A stretch of 64,000 nucleotides of DNA from Actinopolyspora mortivallis DSM 44261 (GTDB lineage Bacteria > Actinomycetota > Actinomycetes > Mycobacteriales > Pseudonocardiaceae): positions 2,939,228 to 3,003,227 of the forward strand of contig NZ_KB913024.1 of assembly GCF_000384035.1 (NCBI RefSeq), read 5' to 3'. A program made the position numbers and the translations under genes. Of the stretch, positions 16,388-27,024 are shown piece by piece. A model generated the notes under the pieces. That model did no database searches, had not been told where the DNA came from, and saw nothing but the letters and a program-made list of their open reading frames with translations. Position 1 is the first letter of the stretch. Every line of letters starts with the position of its first letter.

Positions 16388-16733
16388 ACGCGGAGTAGGC
16401 GGACCCCGGCCGTCCGCGCTGAACGGCCTTGGACGTGGGTTCGGAAGGACGACACGGACCTCCTACGGGCCGAGGCCGCTCCGTCCGACTCGCGGATCCG
16501 CCGCCCGGCAAGTCGGTCTCGCCCGAAGCGGAGATCACCTCGGGGTGAACGGCGGGAAGCGCCCGACGGTACGCTGTGTGAACAGATCGCTTCGGTACCG
16601 ACGACCCTCACGCACGTGCCGAGCGAGCACCCGAACCGAGCCGGGATCACCCCCTCCCACGGTGGCACGCTCACCGTTCTCCGAGCGGTTCCGGCGATCC
16701 CGCCAAGGACGACTCCCGACGAGGACGGACGGC
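16388..16733. other. Intergenic region before the PAP2 gene
   Basis: 346 bp. Open frames here have no recognisable content. The last ~20 bp hold the ribosome site GAGGA (16721-16725) of the PAP2 gene. I see no clear terminator or promoter. Confidence 0.4.
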
Positions 16734-17600
16734 ATGGACGAGACGGCCCCAGCAGACGGGCTGACCACGTTGACGACGAACCAGGCGATCTCGGGCGTCG
16801 AGGACGTTCCGGACATCAGCGCCGAGTGGTACCTCGACATCATCGGGTTCGCGAACTCGACACCGGAGTTCGTGCACCTGCTGGCGATGCTGTTCACCGA
16901 CGGCTCACTGTTCGTCATGACCGCCGTCCTCGCCTGGGGCATGTGGCGGGCACGGGGGCTGCCCGCGCGCGGAATGGCGTTCGCGCTGCTGGCGCCACTG
17001 GGCATGATCGCGGCCTACCTCACCAACAACACCCTCAAGGAACTGTTCGAGGTGGGACGGCCGTGCCGGTTGTTGTCGGACATCAACACGATCGCGGCTT
17101 GTGACCCTGTCGGGGACTGGTCCTTCCCCAGCAACCACTCCGCCGTCGCGGGTGCCACAGCCGTCGGGATCGTGTTCGTCTGGCGCGGGCTCGGCGTTCC
17201 GGCACTGCTGGTGGGGATCACGGCCGCGGCGTCCCGTGTGTTCGTGGGAGCGCACTTTCCGCACGACGTGGCGGTCGGCTTCCTGGTCGGGGCGAGTGTG
17301 GTGTCGCTGGTGATGCTGCTCGGTGTGCTCCCGACGACACGAGCTGTCGAGAAACTGCGGGAGACCCCGAGGTTGGGGAAGCTGCTGGCCAGCGGCGCTC
17401 GACCCGAACACCGCGCTGGGGAGTCCTCCCCGGAGCCGCCGACGCAGCCCATCGACTTACCGACCCAGCCCATCGACTTCCGCGGAACCTCCGACCGAGG
17501 GCACGGGCCTGCTCGAACAGCACACGCTGACACGGTGTCGGCGCGCCGCCGTGGTGCGCAGACACGGCCCCTCCCCACCGCCAACCGAACGAGCCGGTAG
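16734..17600 (+). CDS. PAP2-family membrane phosphatase
   Basis: A 288-residue membrane protein with about five to six spans. All three phosphatase signatures are present: KELFEVGRP (KX6RP) near residue 103, PSNHS near 131, and SRVFVGAHFPHD (SRX5HX3D) near 165. Such enzymes remove phosphate from lipid phosphates, such as undecaprenyl diphosphate or phosphatidate, on the outer face of the membrane. The start ATG is 8 nt after GAGGA. The cytoplasmic tail (after about 225) contains a 7-residue tandem repeat, TQPIDLP/TQPIDFR, from a 21-bp DNA duplication at 17441-17482. The exact substrate cannot be told. Confidence 0.9.
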   Translation: MDETAPADGLTTLTTNQAISGVEDVPDISAEWYLDIIGFANSTPEFVHLLAMLFTDGSLFVMTAVLAWGMWRARGLPARGMAFALLAPLGMIAAYLTNNTLKELFEVGRPCRLLSDINTIAACDPVGDWSFPSNHSAVAGATAVGIVFVWRGLGVPALLVGITAAASRVFVGAHFPHDVAVGFLVGASVVSLVMLLGVLPTTRAVEKLRETPRLGKLLASGARPEHRAGESSPEPPTQPIDLPTQPIDFRGTSDRGHGPARTAHADTVSARRRGAQTRPLPTANRTSR

Positions 17601-17682
17601 GGCCTCGACTCTCACCGGGAGCGCGGCTTCGTCATCGAACGTGCTCCCCGGAAGAGTCCGGCTCGGGGGAATCAGGTGCCGA

Positions 17683-17898
17683 TCACACCTCGCCCTCGTA
17701 CGCTCGGGCCCGACGTGGCCGGAGCACCCGCTGGCCCCGCGACCATCGTTCCCACACGAAGAGCACCACGGCCGCCAACACCGCCGTTCCCGCCATGGCC
17801 GCGTAGCGGCCGGGCTCGACGGTCACGTCCTCGGGGAACAACAGTTCCGGCACCAACTGCCCCAGCAGGAGCAGTACGCCGAACCACACGTACTTCAT
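17683..17898 (-). CDS. Small two-span membrane protein of unknown function
   Basis: 71 residues, starting MKYVWFGVLLLLGQLVPEL; a second span lies at about residues 35-50 and a basic-acidic tail at the end. GGGAGAG lies about 5 nt upstream of the ATG. The two spans with Arg/Lys outside favour a real protein. No family is recognised. It is convergent with the PAP2 gene and divergent from the large ABC exporter. Confidence 0.6.
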   Translation of the reverse strand: MKYVWFGVLLLLGQLVPELLFPEDVTVEPGRYAAMAGTAVLAAVVLFVWERWSRGQRVLRPRRARAYEGEV

Positions 17899-18256
17899 CG
17901 GACTCTCCCGACAAACGCCGCTACGAAAACACCTCGAACACGAAGAGCCTGCTTCGGTACCTGGGCCGGTGGTTGATTCCACCGCCGCCCGAGCGTGACA
18001 TCCCGAGCACGGAAACGGCCACAGCCGAATCCCCGCCACGGAAGGAGAAAGCTCTCGGGGACCCGCGCCCCCAGCACGCGCGGCGGGCATCCTAACGCCG
18101 CCGCCGGGTCCCGCCGAACTCCCCCCGCCCGTGCCGCGGCGGCGAGGAACCCGGCCCGCTTCCCTCCGACGAGCGGGTGTTCCGCCGCTCACACCCCGAG
18201 CGCCTCCCGGCCTCGACACCCCGGCCATCCCTGGACCGACCCCCTAACCTGACGGG
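17899..18256. promoter_or_regulatory. Divergent control region between the small membrane gene and the fused ABC exporter
   Basis: 358 bp. The element TAACCT at 18245-18250 fits a -10 box and is 6 nt before the exporter GTG, which lacks an SD; this suggests a leaderless transcript. No other strong element was found. Confidence 0.45.
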
Positions 18257-21200
18257 GTGTCCGAAACCGGAGAAGCGCACCCGAAACCGGGATGGATCCG
18301 ACGGCTGGCCGCCGCCTGCTGGCGCCACCCCGTGGCCGTGTTGCTTTCCATGGGCTCCGCCGTCACGGCGGTCGGTATGGAGGCGGCGGTTCCCGTGCTC
18401 ACCAAGGTGGCCGTGGACGACGCCGTCGCGGGCCGAACCCACCGGCTCGGCTGGATCGTGGTCGCGATGGTGGGGCTGGGGCTGTTCCGCTTCGGCGCGG
18501 CCTTCGTGCGTCGCTACAGCGCGGGCAGGTTGGCGGTGGACGTGCAGCACGACCTGCGCCGGGCCGTGTTCGGCGCCGTGCAGCGACTGGACGGGGCGAA
18601 ACAGGACTCACTGCGCACCGGCCAGGTGATCTCCCGTTCGATCAGTGACCTGCAACTGGTCAACGGGCTGTTGTCCATGCTGCCGCTGGCGGCGGGCACC
18701 CTGATGCTGGCCGTGTTCTCCCTGGCAGCGATGCTGTGGCTGTCCCCGTTGCTGACGGTCATCGCCCTCGTGGTCGGCCCGCTCATCGCCGTGGTCACCG
18801 CACGCAGCAAGAAGCGACTGTTCCCCGCGACCTGGGCCGCCCAGCAGCGGGCCGCCGAGGTGGCCGAGCAGGTGGAGGAAACCGTCAGCGGCGTGCGGGT
18901 GGTGAAGGGGTTCGGCCAGGAAACGCACGAGGTGAACCGGATGGTCACCCGGGCCCGCCGGTTGTTCGCCGACCGGCTGCGCGCCGCACGGGTGACCGCG
19001 GCCCCCTCGGCACACCTGACCGCGCTCCCGCTGGCCGGGCAGGTCGGCGTGCTCGGTCTCGGGGGGTGGCTGGCGCTACACGGGCAGGTCAGTGTGGGAA
19101 CCTTCGTCGCCTTCGCCGGTTATCTGACCATGCTCGCCGCCCCGGCACGCATGTTGTCCAACGTGCTGATCCAGTCCCAGCACGCCCGGGCCGGACTGGA
19201 ACGGCTCCACGACGTGATCGACACGCAGCCGGAGGTCACCGACGCCCCGGACGCGGTGGAGCTGCCCGAGGGCCCGTTGCGGGTGGAACTGGACCGGGTG
19301 TGCTTCGGCTACACCGGTGACCAGCCCGTGCTGCGCGGGACCTCGCTGGAGATCCGCCCCGGTGAGACGCTCGCTCTGGTGGGACCGGCCGGTTCCGGCA
19401 AGTCCACCGTCTCGCTGCTGCTGCCCCGCTTCTACGACGTGCACTCCGGAAGCGTCCGGATCGGCGGGGACGGAGTGGATTCACCCGGGCGGGACGTCCG
19501 GAAGGTGCGGCTGGACTCGCTGCGCTCGGCCGTGGGAGTGGTGTTCGAGGAGGCCTTCCTGTTCTCGGAGACCATCCGGGACAACATCTCCTACGGGCAC
19601 CCCGAAGCCACCGAGGAGGAGATCGTCGCGGCCGCCCGTGCCGCCGAGGCCCACGAGTTCATCGCCGCGCTTCCGCAGGGCTACGACACCGTGGTGGGGG
19701 AACGGGGACTCACCCTCTCCGGTGGGCAACGGCAGCGGATCGCGCTGGCTCGGGCCCTGCTGAGCGACCCTCGCGTCCTAGTGCTGGACGACGCCACCTC
19801 GGCCGTGGACCCCGCCACCGAGGCGGCCATCCACGCCACCCTGGACCCGGTCACCTCCCAACGCACCACGCTGCTGATCGCACACCGCCGGTCCACACTC
19901 GACCTGGCCGACCGCATCGCGGTGCTCGACGGGGGCCGGGTGGTGGACAGCGGAACCAGGGAGGAGCTGGAGCAGCGCTCGGAGCTCTTCCGTTCGCTGC
20001 TGTGCGGGCCCGGCGACTCGGTGGAGCAGGCCGGGCATCCGGTGGGACCTCCGACGGGGGAGGAACCCACCCCGGAGCTCTGGCCGGAACCGGAGGACAC
20101 CGCCCGGTCCCACCGTGGGCGTGTCGAGAGTCCGACGACCTCGGCCACCCCCGGTGGCGGGGCCCGCGCGCTGCGGGGGTCGGCGGCGGCCACCGAGGCG
20201 GCGGCCCCCACACGGGAACTGTTGGAGGCGGTCGAACGGCTTCCCGCGGCCACCGACGAGCCGAAGTTGGACGGGACCGATCCCACGGCACCGGACCCGT
20301 GTTTCCGGCTCACGGAGCTGTTCCGCCCCATCCGGGGGACGCTCCTGCTCACGGTGCTGTTGTTCGCCCTGAACGCGGCGGTGGGGGTGAGCATGCCCTC
20401 GTTGGTCCGCTGGGGCGTGGACGGCGGTGTGGCCGCGCACGAGCCGGGGACGCTGTTCACCGCAACGGCCGTCGGGGGCGGGGTGGTGCTGCTCGGCTGG
20501 CTCGCGATGCGGCTCCAGACTGTGGTGGCGGCCCGGTCGGGGGAAACCCTGCTGTACCTGTTGCGGCTGCGTAGCTTCTCCCACCTGCAACGGCTGGGAC
20601 TGGACTTCTACGAGCGGGAACGCGCGGGCCGGATCATGACCCGGATGACCACCGACGTGGACGCGCTGTCCTCGTTCCTGCAGACCGGGCTGGCCACGGC
20701 CGTGGTCAGCGTCTCCACCATCCTGGGGGTGGCGGTGACCCTGCTGGTCACGGACTTCTCGTTGGCGCTGGTGGCACTGTCGGTCCTGCCGCTGCTGGTG
20801 GTCGCCACGGTGGTCTTCCGGCGGGTGTCCTCGGTCGCCTACGCCGAGGCCAGGGAGCGGGTGAGCACCGTCAACGCGGAGATGCAGGAGAACGTCGCCG
20901 GGCTGCGTGTCTCCCAGGCCCATCGCAGGGAACGGCTGGCGGCCACCCGTTTCGCGGCGCGCAGCGACGCCTACCGGCGCTCCCGACTGCGGGCCCAGCG
21001 CTACATAGCCACCTACTTCCCCTTCGTGACGATGCTGTCCGAGCTCGCCCAGGCCGCCGTGCTCGGTGTCGGCGCCGTCCGGGTGGCCGACGGCGAACTC
21101 ACGGCGGGAGTGCTGGCGGCCTTCCTGCTGTACCTGGGGATGTTCTTCGGCCCGGTGCAACAGCTGTCCGGGGTTTTCGACTCCTACCAGCAGGCCAGGG

Positions 21201-22072
21201 TCGGACTGCGTCGGATCGGTGAGCTGCTGCGCACTCCCACGTCGGTTCCCGAGGCCACCCACCCCGCCACGGTGCCGAGCGAGCTGGAGGGGGAGATGGA
21301 GGTGCGTTCGGTCTCCTTCCACTACCCGGGAACCGAGCGCGCGGCGTTGTCCGAGGTCTCCCTGCACGTCTCCCCCGGGGAGACCGTGGCTCTCGTGGGA
21401 GCCACCGGGGCGGGCAAGTCGACGTTGGTCAAACTGCTGGCCCGGTTCTACGATCCCTCGGAGGGAGGGATCCTGGCGGACGAGGTGAACATCCGCGACT
21501 ACCCGCTGCCGCAGTACCACCGGCATCTGGCGGTGGTCCCGCAGGAGGGACACCTGTTCACCGGTGACGTGGCGAGCAACATCGCCTACGGGCGTCCCGA
21601 GGCCACCCCCGCCGAGATCGAACGGGCCGCCCGCAGGGTGGGAGCCCTGCCCGGCATAGCCGCGTTGCCGAACGGATTCCGCCAGCGCACCGGTGAGGGC
21701 GGCAGAGCGCTCTCGGCCGGTCAGCGTCAGCTGGTCGCGCTGGCCCGTGCCGAGCTGGTGGACCCGGACGTGCTGCTGCTGGACGAGGCCACGGCGGCCC
21801 TGGATCCGACGACCGAGGCCGTGGTCTCGGCGGCCCACGCCAGCCTCGCGGAGAACCGCACCACCTTCGTGGTCGCGCACCGGTTGACCACGGCCGCGCG
21901 GGCGGACCGCATCGTGGTGCTGCACGAGGGACGGATCGTCGAGCAGGGCACCCACGGGGAGCTGCTCGCCCACGGCGGCCACTACGCCCGGCTGTGGGAC
22001 AGCGTCACCGAGCAGCCCGTCCCGGACGGATCCGCCGTGGCGGAGAACGCTCTCTCCCCGGCGCGGGGGTGA
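18257..22072 (+). CDS. Fused (TMD-NBD-TMD-NBD) ABC exporter with one degenerate ATP site
   Basis: 1271 residues in two homologous halves, each with a six-span type IV exporter domain and an ATPase. NBD1: Walker A GPAGSGKST near residue 377, signature LSGGQRQR, Walker B VLVLDDATSAVD. The catalytic Glu is replaced by Asp. NBD2: Walker A GATGAGKST near 1048, signature LSAGQRQL, Walker B VLLLDEATAALD with the Glu intact. So one composite site (NBD1 Walker motifs with the LSAGQ signature) looks degenerate and the other canonical, as in heterodimeric exporters. A Ser/Pro/Glu-rich linker spans about 590-675. The GTG start has no SD but a TANNNT box 6 nt upstream. Expected role: export of a lipid, peptide or drug. 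Confidence 0.92.
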   Translation: MSETGEAHPKPGWIRRLAAACWRHPVAVLLSMGSAVTAVGMEAAVPVLTKVAVDDAVAGRTHRLGWIVVAMVGLGLFRFGAAFVRRYSAGRLAVDVQHDLRRAVFGAVQRLDGAKQDSLRTGQVISRSISDLQLVNGLLSMLPLAAGTLMLAVFSLAAMLWLSPLLTVIALVVGPLIAVVTARSKKRLFPATWAAQQRAAEVAEQVEETVSGVRVVKGFGQETHEVNRMVTRARRLFADRLRAARVTAAPSAHLTALPLAGQVGVLGLGGWLALHGQVSVGTFVAFAGYLTMLAAPARMLSNVLIQSQHARAGLERLHDVIDTQPEVTDAPDAVELPEGPLRVELDRVCFGYTGDQPVLRGTSLEIRPGETLALVGPAGSGKSTVSLLLPRFYDVHSGSVRIGGDGVDSPGRDVRKVRLDSLRSAVGVVFEEAFLFSETIRDNISYGHPEATEEEIVAAARAAEAHEFIAALPQGYDTVVGERGLTLSGGQRQRIALARALLSDPRVLVLDDATSAVDPATEAAIHATLDPVTSQRTTLLIAHRRSTLDLADRIAVLDGGRVVDSGTREELEQRSELFRSLLCGPGDSVEQAGHPVGPPTGEEPTPELWPEPEDTARSHRGRVESPTTSATPGGGARALRGSAAATEAAAPTRELLEAVERLPAATDEPKLDGTDPTAPDPCFRLTELFRPIRGTLLLTVLLFALNAAVGVSMPSLVRWGVDGGVAAHEPGTLFTATAVGGGVVLLGWLAMRLQTVVAARSGETLLYLLRLRSFSHLQRLGLDFYERERAGRIMTRMTTDVDALSSFLQTGLATAVVSVSTILGVAVTLLVTDFSLALVALSVLPLLVVATVVFRRVSSVAYAEARERVSTVNAEMQENVAGLRVSQAHRRERLAATRFAARSDAYRRSRLRAQRYIATYFPFVTMLSELAQAAVLGVGAVRVADGELTAGVLAAFLLYLGMFFGPVQQLSGVFDSYQQARVGLRRIGELLRTPTSVPEATHPATVPSELEGEMEVRSVSFHYPGTERAALSEVSLHVSPGETVALVGATGAGKSTLVKLLARFYDPSEGGILADEVNIRDYPLPQYHRHLAVVPQEGHLFTGDVASNIAYGRPEATPAEIERAARRVGALPGIAALPNGFRQRTGEGGRALSAGQRQLVALARAELVDPDVLLLDEATAALDPTTEAVVSAAHASLAENRTTFVVAHRLTTAARADRIVVLHEGRIVEQGTHGELLAHGGHYARLWDSVTEQPVPDGSAVAENALSPARG

Positions 22073-22428
22073 CTCCGCGTCGGGGACTCCATCCCGACGA
22101 ACTCCCGTCATACGGCCGTTACCTGCCAGTATCCGGGAAGAACCCGAATTGGGGGGAACCTCACACCCGTCCGGGAACGGGGCCACACGAGCGTGCGGGG
22201 CGAGCCGCCCCGGATCCGACCAAAGCCCCTCACTCTACCGGAAAGCACGGGTTTCGGCAGCCACCGACTCCTCCGGAAGAATGTGGGCAACCGGCACCTG
22301 ATCGATTCGGACCCCCGCGTCCGCGCTGATCGGCTTCGGGAGCGTGCCAACGAGACAGCCCGGAAGCGTTAGCCTGGTTGCCGAGCGTTGCAAAACCACG
22401 AGCAGATGGATCGAGGCGAACTCCAGCC
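22073..22428. promoter_or_regulatory. Upstream region of kgd
   Basis: 356 bp without a convincing gene. A -10-like TAGCCT lies at 22370-22375, which would give a leader of roughly 47 nt before the kgd GTG. I see no clear -35 or operator. Confidence 0.35.
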
Positions 22429-25400
22429 GTGTCCAGCAGCAGTCCAGCCTCACAGTTCGGCCCCAACGAGTGGTTGATCGAGGAAATGTATGAGCAGTAC
22501 CTCAATGACCCGTCGTCGGTAGACTCCGCGTGGCACGAGTTCTTCGCCGACTACCGTCCCGACCAGTCAACCACCGGAGAGGGCTCGGGCGAGGCGACGA
22601 GCGCGACAGCGAGCCGGACCACCTCGACCGCCGTGAGGGCCGAGCAACAGAACGGCCAGTCGCACAACGGCGCGACGGTGGCCACCGCCGCACCCGCCGA
22701 GACCCGACCGACGGAGCAGCGGGGCACAGCCGGGGAGCGGCAGACCGCCCCCCGGACCGGTTCCACGCAGCAGAACGGTTCCTCCCCGGACGGCACCAAG
22801 AGCGCGCAGCAGGCCGCCAAACCCTCACCGCAGGAGGCCGCCAAGGCCGCCCCGGTCAAGGAGGAGCCCGGCGGTGCGGAGACCAAACCGCTGCGCGGGC
22901 CCGCCGCGGCGATCGCCAAGAACATGGAGCAGTCGCTGACGGTGCCCACCGCGACCAGCGTGCGCGCGGTTCCGGCCAAGCTGCTCTTCGACAACCGCAT
23001 CGTGATCAACAATCACCTGAAGCGGAACAAGGGCGGCAAGATCTCCTTCACGCACCTGATCGGCTACGCCATGGTGCGCGCGCTGAAGGACTTCCCCGGG
23101 ATGAACCGCCACTACGGGGTGGACGAGAAGGGCAAGCCCGCCGTGGTCACCCCCGAGCACGTCAACCTGGGGCTGGCCATCGACCTGCCCGGCAAGGACG
23201 GCTCGCGCAACCTCGTGGTGGCCTCCATCAAGGCCTGCGAGAACATGAGCTTCCTCCAGTTCTGGCAGGCCTACGAGGACATCATCCGCAAGGCCCGCAA
23301 CAACGCGCTGACGGCCGAGGACTTCGCGGGAACCACGATCTCGCTGACCAACCCGGGCCCCAGCGGCACCAACCACTCGGTGCCGCGGCTCACCCAGGGC
23401 CAGAGCGCCATCATCGGCGTGGGCGCCATGGAGTACCCGGCCGAGTTCCAGGGGGCCAGTGAGAAGGCCCTGACGGAGATGGGGATCAGCAAGATCGTAA
23501 CGCTGACCTCCACCTACGACCACAGGGTGATCCAGGGCGCGGAGTCCGGCGAGTTCCTGCGCAAGATACACAACCTGCTGCTCGGCGAGGACAACTTCTT
23601 CGACGACATCTTCGCCTCGCTGCGCATCCCCTACGAGCCGGTGCGCTGGTCCACCGACATCCCGGAAGGCGCGGTCGACAAGACGGCCCGGGTGCTGGAG
23701 CTGATCGACGCCTACCGCACCCGCGGGCACCTGATGGCCGACATCGACCCGCTGAACTACCGGCAGCGCAGGCACGAGGACCTCGACGTGCTCTCGCACA
23801 ACCTGACGCTGTGGGACCTCGACCGGGAGTTCCCGGTCGGCGGTTTCGCCGGTCAGGAACACATGACCCTGCGCGACGTGCTCGGGGTGCTGCGCGACTC
23901 CTACTGTCGCACCGTCGGCGTGGAGTACATGCACATCCTCGAACCGGACGAACGGGAATGGCTGCAACGGCGTGTGGAGAAACCGCACGAGAAGCCGGAC
24001 CAGTCGGAGCAGAAGTACATCCTGTCCAAGCTCAACGCGGCCGAGGCGTTCGAGACCTTCCTGCAGACCAAGTACGTCGGGCAGAAACGCTTCTCCCTGG
24101 AGGGCGCCGAGACGATCATCCCGCTGCTGGACGCCGTGCTGGACTCCTCGGCACGGGCCGAGCTCGACGAGGTCGTCATCGGCATGCCGCACCGGGGCAG
24201 GCTCAACGTGCTGGCCAACATCGTGGGCAAGCCGATCGCGCAGATCTTCCAGGAGTTCGAGGGCAACCTCGACCCGGGACAGGCCCACGGCTCCGGGGAC
24301 GTGAAGTACCACCTCGGCGCGGAGGGCAAGTACTTCAGGATGTTCGGGGACGGCGAGACCAAGGTCTCGCTGACCTCCAACCCCTCCCACCTGGAGGCCG
24401 TGGACCCGGTGCTGGAGGGCCTCGTGCGGGCCAAGCAGGACATCCTGGACAAGGGCCAGGAAGGGTTCACCGTGCTGCCGGTGCTGCTGCACGGCGACGC
24501 CGCCTTCGCCGGGCAGGGCGTGGTCGCCGAGACCCTGAACCTGTCGCTGCTGCGCGGCTACCGCACCGGCGGGACCGTGCACGTGATCATCAACAACCAG
24601 GTCGGCTACACCACCACCCCCGAGTCCGGCCGCTCCAGCAAGTACTCCACCGACGTGGCCAAGATGACCGGTTCGCCGGTGTTCCACGTCAACGGGGACG
24701 ACCCCGAGGCCTGCGTGTGGGTCGCCAAGCTCGCGGTGGAGTACCGCAACGCCTTCGGCAAGGACGTCGTGATCGACATGGTCTGCTACCGCAGGCGCGG
24801 GCACAACGAGGGCGACGACCCCTCGATGACCCAGCCCACCATGTACGACGCGATCGACAAGATGCGCAGCGTCCGCAAGACCTACACCGAGTCCCTGATC
24901 GGACGCGGCGACATCACGATGGAGGAGGCCGAGAGCGCGCTCAAGGACTACGCCAACCAGCTCGAGCACGTGTTCAACGAGGTGCGTGAGCTGGAGAAGC
25001 ATCCGCCCGAGCCCAGTCCCTCGGTGGAGTCCGAACAGCAGATCCCGGCGAAGCTGGACACCAGCATCTCCGAGGGGGAGCTGCGGCGGATCGCCGAGGC
25101 CCAGACCAACCTTCCGGAGGGTTTCACCCCGCACTCGCGGGTCAAGCCCGTGCTGGAGCGTCGCGCCAAGATGGGCCGGGAAGGCGGCATCGACTGGGCC
25201 TTCGGCGAGCTGCTCGCGCTCGGATCGCTGGTCACCTCGGGGTACCCGGTGCGGCTGACCGGGCAGGACACCCGCAGGGGCACCTTCGGCCAGCGCCACG
25301 CGGTGGTCATCGACCGCAAGACCGGCGCCGAGTACACCCCGTTGCAGCACCTCTCGCCGGAGCAGGCGAAGTTCCTCACCTACGACTCCGCGCTGTCGGA

Positions 25401-26223
25401 GTTCGCCGCCGTCGGTTTCGAGTACGGCTACTCGGTGGGCAACCCGGACGCCATGGTGTTGTGGGAGGCCCAGTTCGGTGACTTCTTCAACGGCGCCCAG
25501 CCGATCATCGACGAGTTCATCTCCTCCGGTGAGGCCAAGTGGGGCCAGCGCTCGGACGTGGTCCTGCTGCTTCCGCACGGTCACGAGGGCCAGGGGCCGG
25601 ACCACAGTTCGGCCCGCATCGAGCGCTGGTTGCAGCTGTGCGCGGAGGGCTCCATGACGGTGGCCATGCCGTCCACTCCGGCGAACTACTTCCACCTGCT
25701 GCGCAGGCACGCCCTGGACGGCATCGACCGCCCGCTGGTGGTGTTCACCCCCAAGTCGATGCTGCGCCTCAAGGAGGCGACCAGCCCGATCGAGCACTTC
25801 ACCTCGGGCAAGTTCACCTCGGTCATCGACGACCCGGCCGAGCCGGACCCGGCCAAGGTGCGCCGGGTGGTGTTGTGCACCGGCAAGCTCTACTACGAGC
25901 TGGCTGCGGAGAAGGCCCAACGGGGGCTGGAGGACACGGCGATCGTGCGGCTGGAGCAGCTCTACCCGCTTCCGCACCGCAAACTGGGCAGGATGCTGGA
26001 GCGCTACTCCAACGCCACCCAGATCCGCTGGGTGCAGGAGGAGCCGCGCAACCAGGGCGCCTGGCCGTTCCTCGGGCTCGCCCTGCCCCACCAGTTCGGA
26101 CCGGAGCTGGCCAGCAGGCTCACCGTGGCCGCCCGCAGGCCGATGGCCGCACCGGCCACCGGTCTCAAGAAGGTCCACGACGTGGAGCAGGCCGAGGTCA
26201 TCGACAACGCCTTCGCCGACTGA
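22429..26223 (+). CDS. kgd: Multifunctional 2-oxoglutarate metabolism enzyme (E2-like domain fused to E1)
   Basis: A 1264-residue enzyme of the actinobacterial Kgd/OdhA type. It begins near [23 protein letters not shown], the E1 N-terminal helix. A low-complexity linker follows (about 45-165), then an E2-like acyltransferase domain with YDHRVIQGA near residue 364, then the thiamine-diphosphate dehydrogenase region with [10 protein letters not shown] and NNQVGYTT near 690-725. It decarboxylates 2-oxoglutarate and can feed the 2-oxoglutarate dehydrogenase complex or form succinic semialdehyde or 2-hydroxy-3-oxoadipate. The start is the GTG that yields the conserved N-terminus; the SD is weak. 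Mycobacterial homologues are controlled by the FHA protein GarA, which is not in this window. Confidence 0.97.
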   Translation: MSSSSPASQFGPNEWLIEEMYEQYLNDPSSVDSAWHEFFADYRPDQSTTGEGSGEATSATASRTTSTAVRAEQQNGQSHNGATVATAAPAETRPTEQRGTAGERQTAPRTGSTQQNGSSPDGTKSAQQAAKPSPQEAAKAAPVKEEPGGAETKPLRGPAAAIAKNMEQSLTVPTATSVRAVPAKLLFDNRIVINNHLKRNKGGKISFTHLIGYAMVRALKDFPGMNRHYGVDEKGKPAVVTPEHVNLGLAIDLPGKDGSRNLVVASIKACENMSFLQFWQAYEDIIRKARNNALTAEDFAGTTISLTNPGPSGTNHSVPRLTQGQSAIIGVGAMEYPAEFQGASEKALTEMGISKIVTLTSTYDHRVIQGAESGEFLRKIHNLLLGEDNFFDDIFASLRIPYEPVRWSTDIPEGAVDKTARVLELIDAYRTRGHLMADIDPLNYRQRRHEDLDVLSHNLTLWDLDREFPVGGFAGQEHMTLRDVLGVLRDSYCRTVGVEYMHILEPDEREWLQRRVEKPHEKPDQSEQKYILSKLNAAEAFETFLQTKYVGQKRFSLEGAETIIPLLDAVLDSSARAELDEVVIGMPHRGRLNVLANIVGKPIAQIFQEFEGNLDPGQAHGSGDVKYHLGAEGKYFRMFGDGETKVSLTSNPSHLEAVDPVLEGLVRAKQDILDKGQEGFTVLPVLLHGDAAFAGQGVVAETLNLSLLRGYRTGGTVHVIINNQVGYTTTPESGRSSKYSTDVAKMTGSPVFHVNGDDPEACVWVAKLAVEYRNAFGKDVVIDMVCYRRRGHNEGDDPSMTQPTMYDAIDKMRSVRKTYTESLIGRGDITMEEAESALKDYANQLEHVFNEVRELEKHPPEPSPSVESEQQIPAKLDTSISEGELRRIAEAQTNLPEGFTPHSRVKPVLERRAKMGREGGIDWAFGELLALGSLVTSGYPVRLTGQDTRRGTFGQRHAVVIDRKTGAEYTPLQHLSPEQAKFLTYDSALSEFAAVGFEYGYSVGNPDAMVLWEAQFGDFFNGAQPIIDEFISSGEAKWGQRSDVVLLLPHGHEGQGPDHSSARIERWLQLCAEGSMTVAMPSTPANYFHLLRRHALDGIDRPLVVFTPKSMLRLKEATSPIEHFTSGKFTSVIDDPAEPDPAKVRRVVLCTGKLYYELAAEKAQRGLEDTAIVRLEQLYPLPHRKLGRMLERYSNATQIRWVQEEPRNQGAWPFLGLALPHQFGPELASRLTVAARRPMAAPATGLKKVHDVEQAEVIDNAFAD

Positions 26224-26550
26224 CCCCGGGACCGGCCCCGACGGCCGGAGTTCTCACACCGGGACGGGGCCGCCGGTCCGCACGGGCCGGCGGCCCCGTC
26301 GTGTCCGCGTACGGCGGTGTCACCACTGCCCCGGTCGGATTCGAGAGCCTGGCGCCCGCTTCGACCGAGACCACGGGTTTCAACTTCCAGGTCATCCAGG
26401 CTCGGCACGTGGTCCGGTTCCCGGACCTCGACCAACATCCCGCTGGCACGAGCACGCTGACGCACCGGGTGCCTGCCGGCGGATCGTTCCGCGAGAGCTC
26501 CTAAGCTTCTCCCGGAAGACCGACAAACACGAGACCGTTGGGAGACGGGT
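26224..26550. other. Intergenic region after kgd
   Basis: 327 bp. It holds the kgd terminator hairpin (26263-26300) and the ribosome site of the next gene. The middle part has an open frame on each strand but no motif, SD or recognisable family. Confidence 0.45.
26263..26300. terminator. Hairpin terminator downstream of kgd
   Basis: 17-bp GC-rich stem with one G-U pair and a 4-nt GCAC loop (arms 26263-26279 and 26284-26300), 40 bp past the kgd stop. No U-tract. Confidence 0.75.
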
Positions 26551-26745
26551 GTGTACTTCACCGACCGTGGCCTCGAGGAGCTCGAGGAGCGTCGCGGCGA
26601 CGAACAGGTGAGCATGGTGTGGCTGTCCGACCGGATGCGGGCGTTCGTCGACAGCAACCCCGAGTTCGAGGACGCCGTCGAACGGTTGGCCACCTTCCTG
26701 GCCCGCGACGAGGACACCGAGGACGAGCCCCTGGACGAGGAGTGA
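26551..26745 (+). CDS. DUF6104-like small acidic protein
   Basis: 64 residues, MYFTDRGLEELEERRGDEQ at the start (from GTG), then SDRMRAFVDSNPEFEDAVERLATFLARD and a very acidic end. GGGAGA is about 7 nt upstream. A small family of this length and sequence is conserved next to kgd in many actinobacteria (from memory, DUF6104). It is soluble and helical; its function is unknown, but conserved linkage suggests a tie to 2-oxoglutarate metabolism. Confidence 0.8.
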   Translation: MYFTDRGLEELEERRGDEQVSMVWLSDRMRAFVDSNPEFEDAVERLATFLARDEDTEDEPLDEE

Positions 26746-27024
26746 GCGGGCTCCTCCGTTCCGGCCGGCGGGACACGCACCGCCCCGGCGCTCCCCCGGC
26801 GGCGGGAGCGCGGCCGTCCGGGGAGGAACGGGCCGTGGGCGCGTGTCCCGCTGTTCAGTTCGGCTAATCCCCCTGTGCGGAAAGTCCTGCTGGACCGGAC
26901 CACCACACGGGGAGACAATCCCGAGCGGCGATCCCGAGGCGCCCACCGGTGCCTCGGCGGCAGGAACGCGGCCTCACGACGGGCCAACAGCCCGGGCCGG
27001 ATCGCCGTCGGAATGGGAGGAACC

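Noticed and set aside
19778-22186. Minus-strand open frame of 802 codons
   Set aside because: Antisense of the fused ABC exporter second half; the protein is His/Gln/Gly-rich with no motif.
22825-26178. Minus-strand open frame of 1117 codons
   Set aside because: Exact antisense shadow of kgd; kgd has clear conserved motifs on the plus strand.
26300-26540. Open frames on both strands after the kgd terminator
   Set aside because: No ribosome site, family or codon bias separates them from background.
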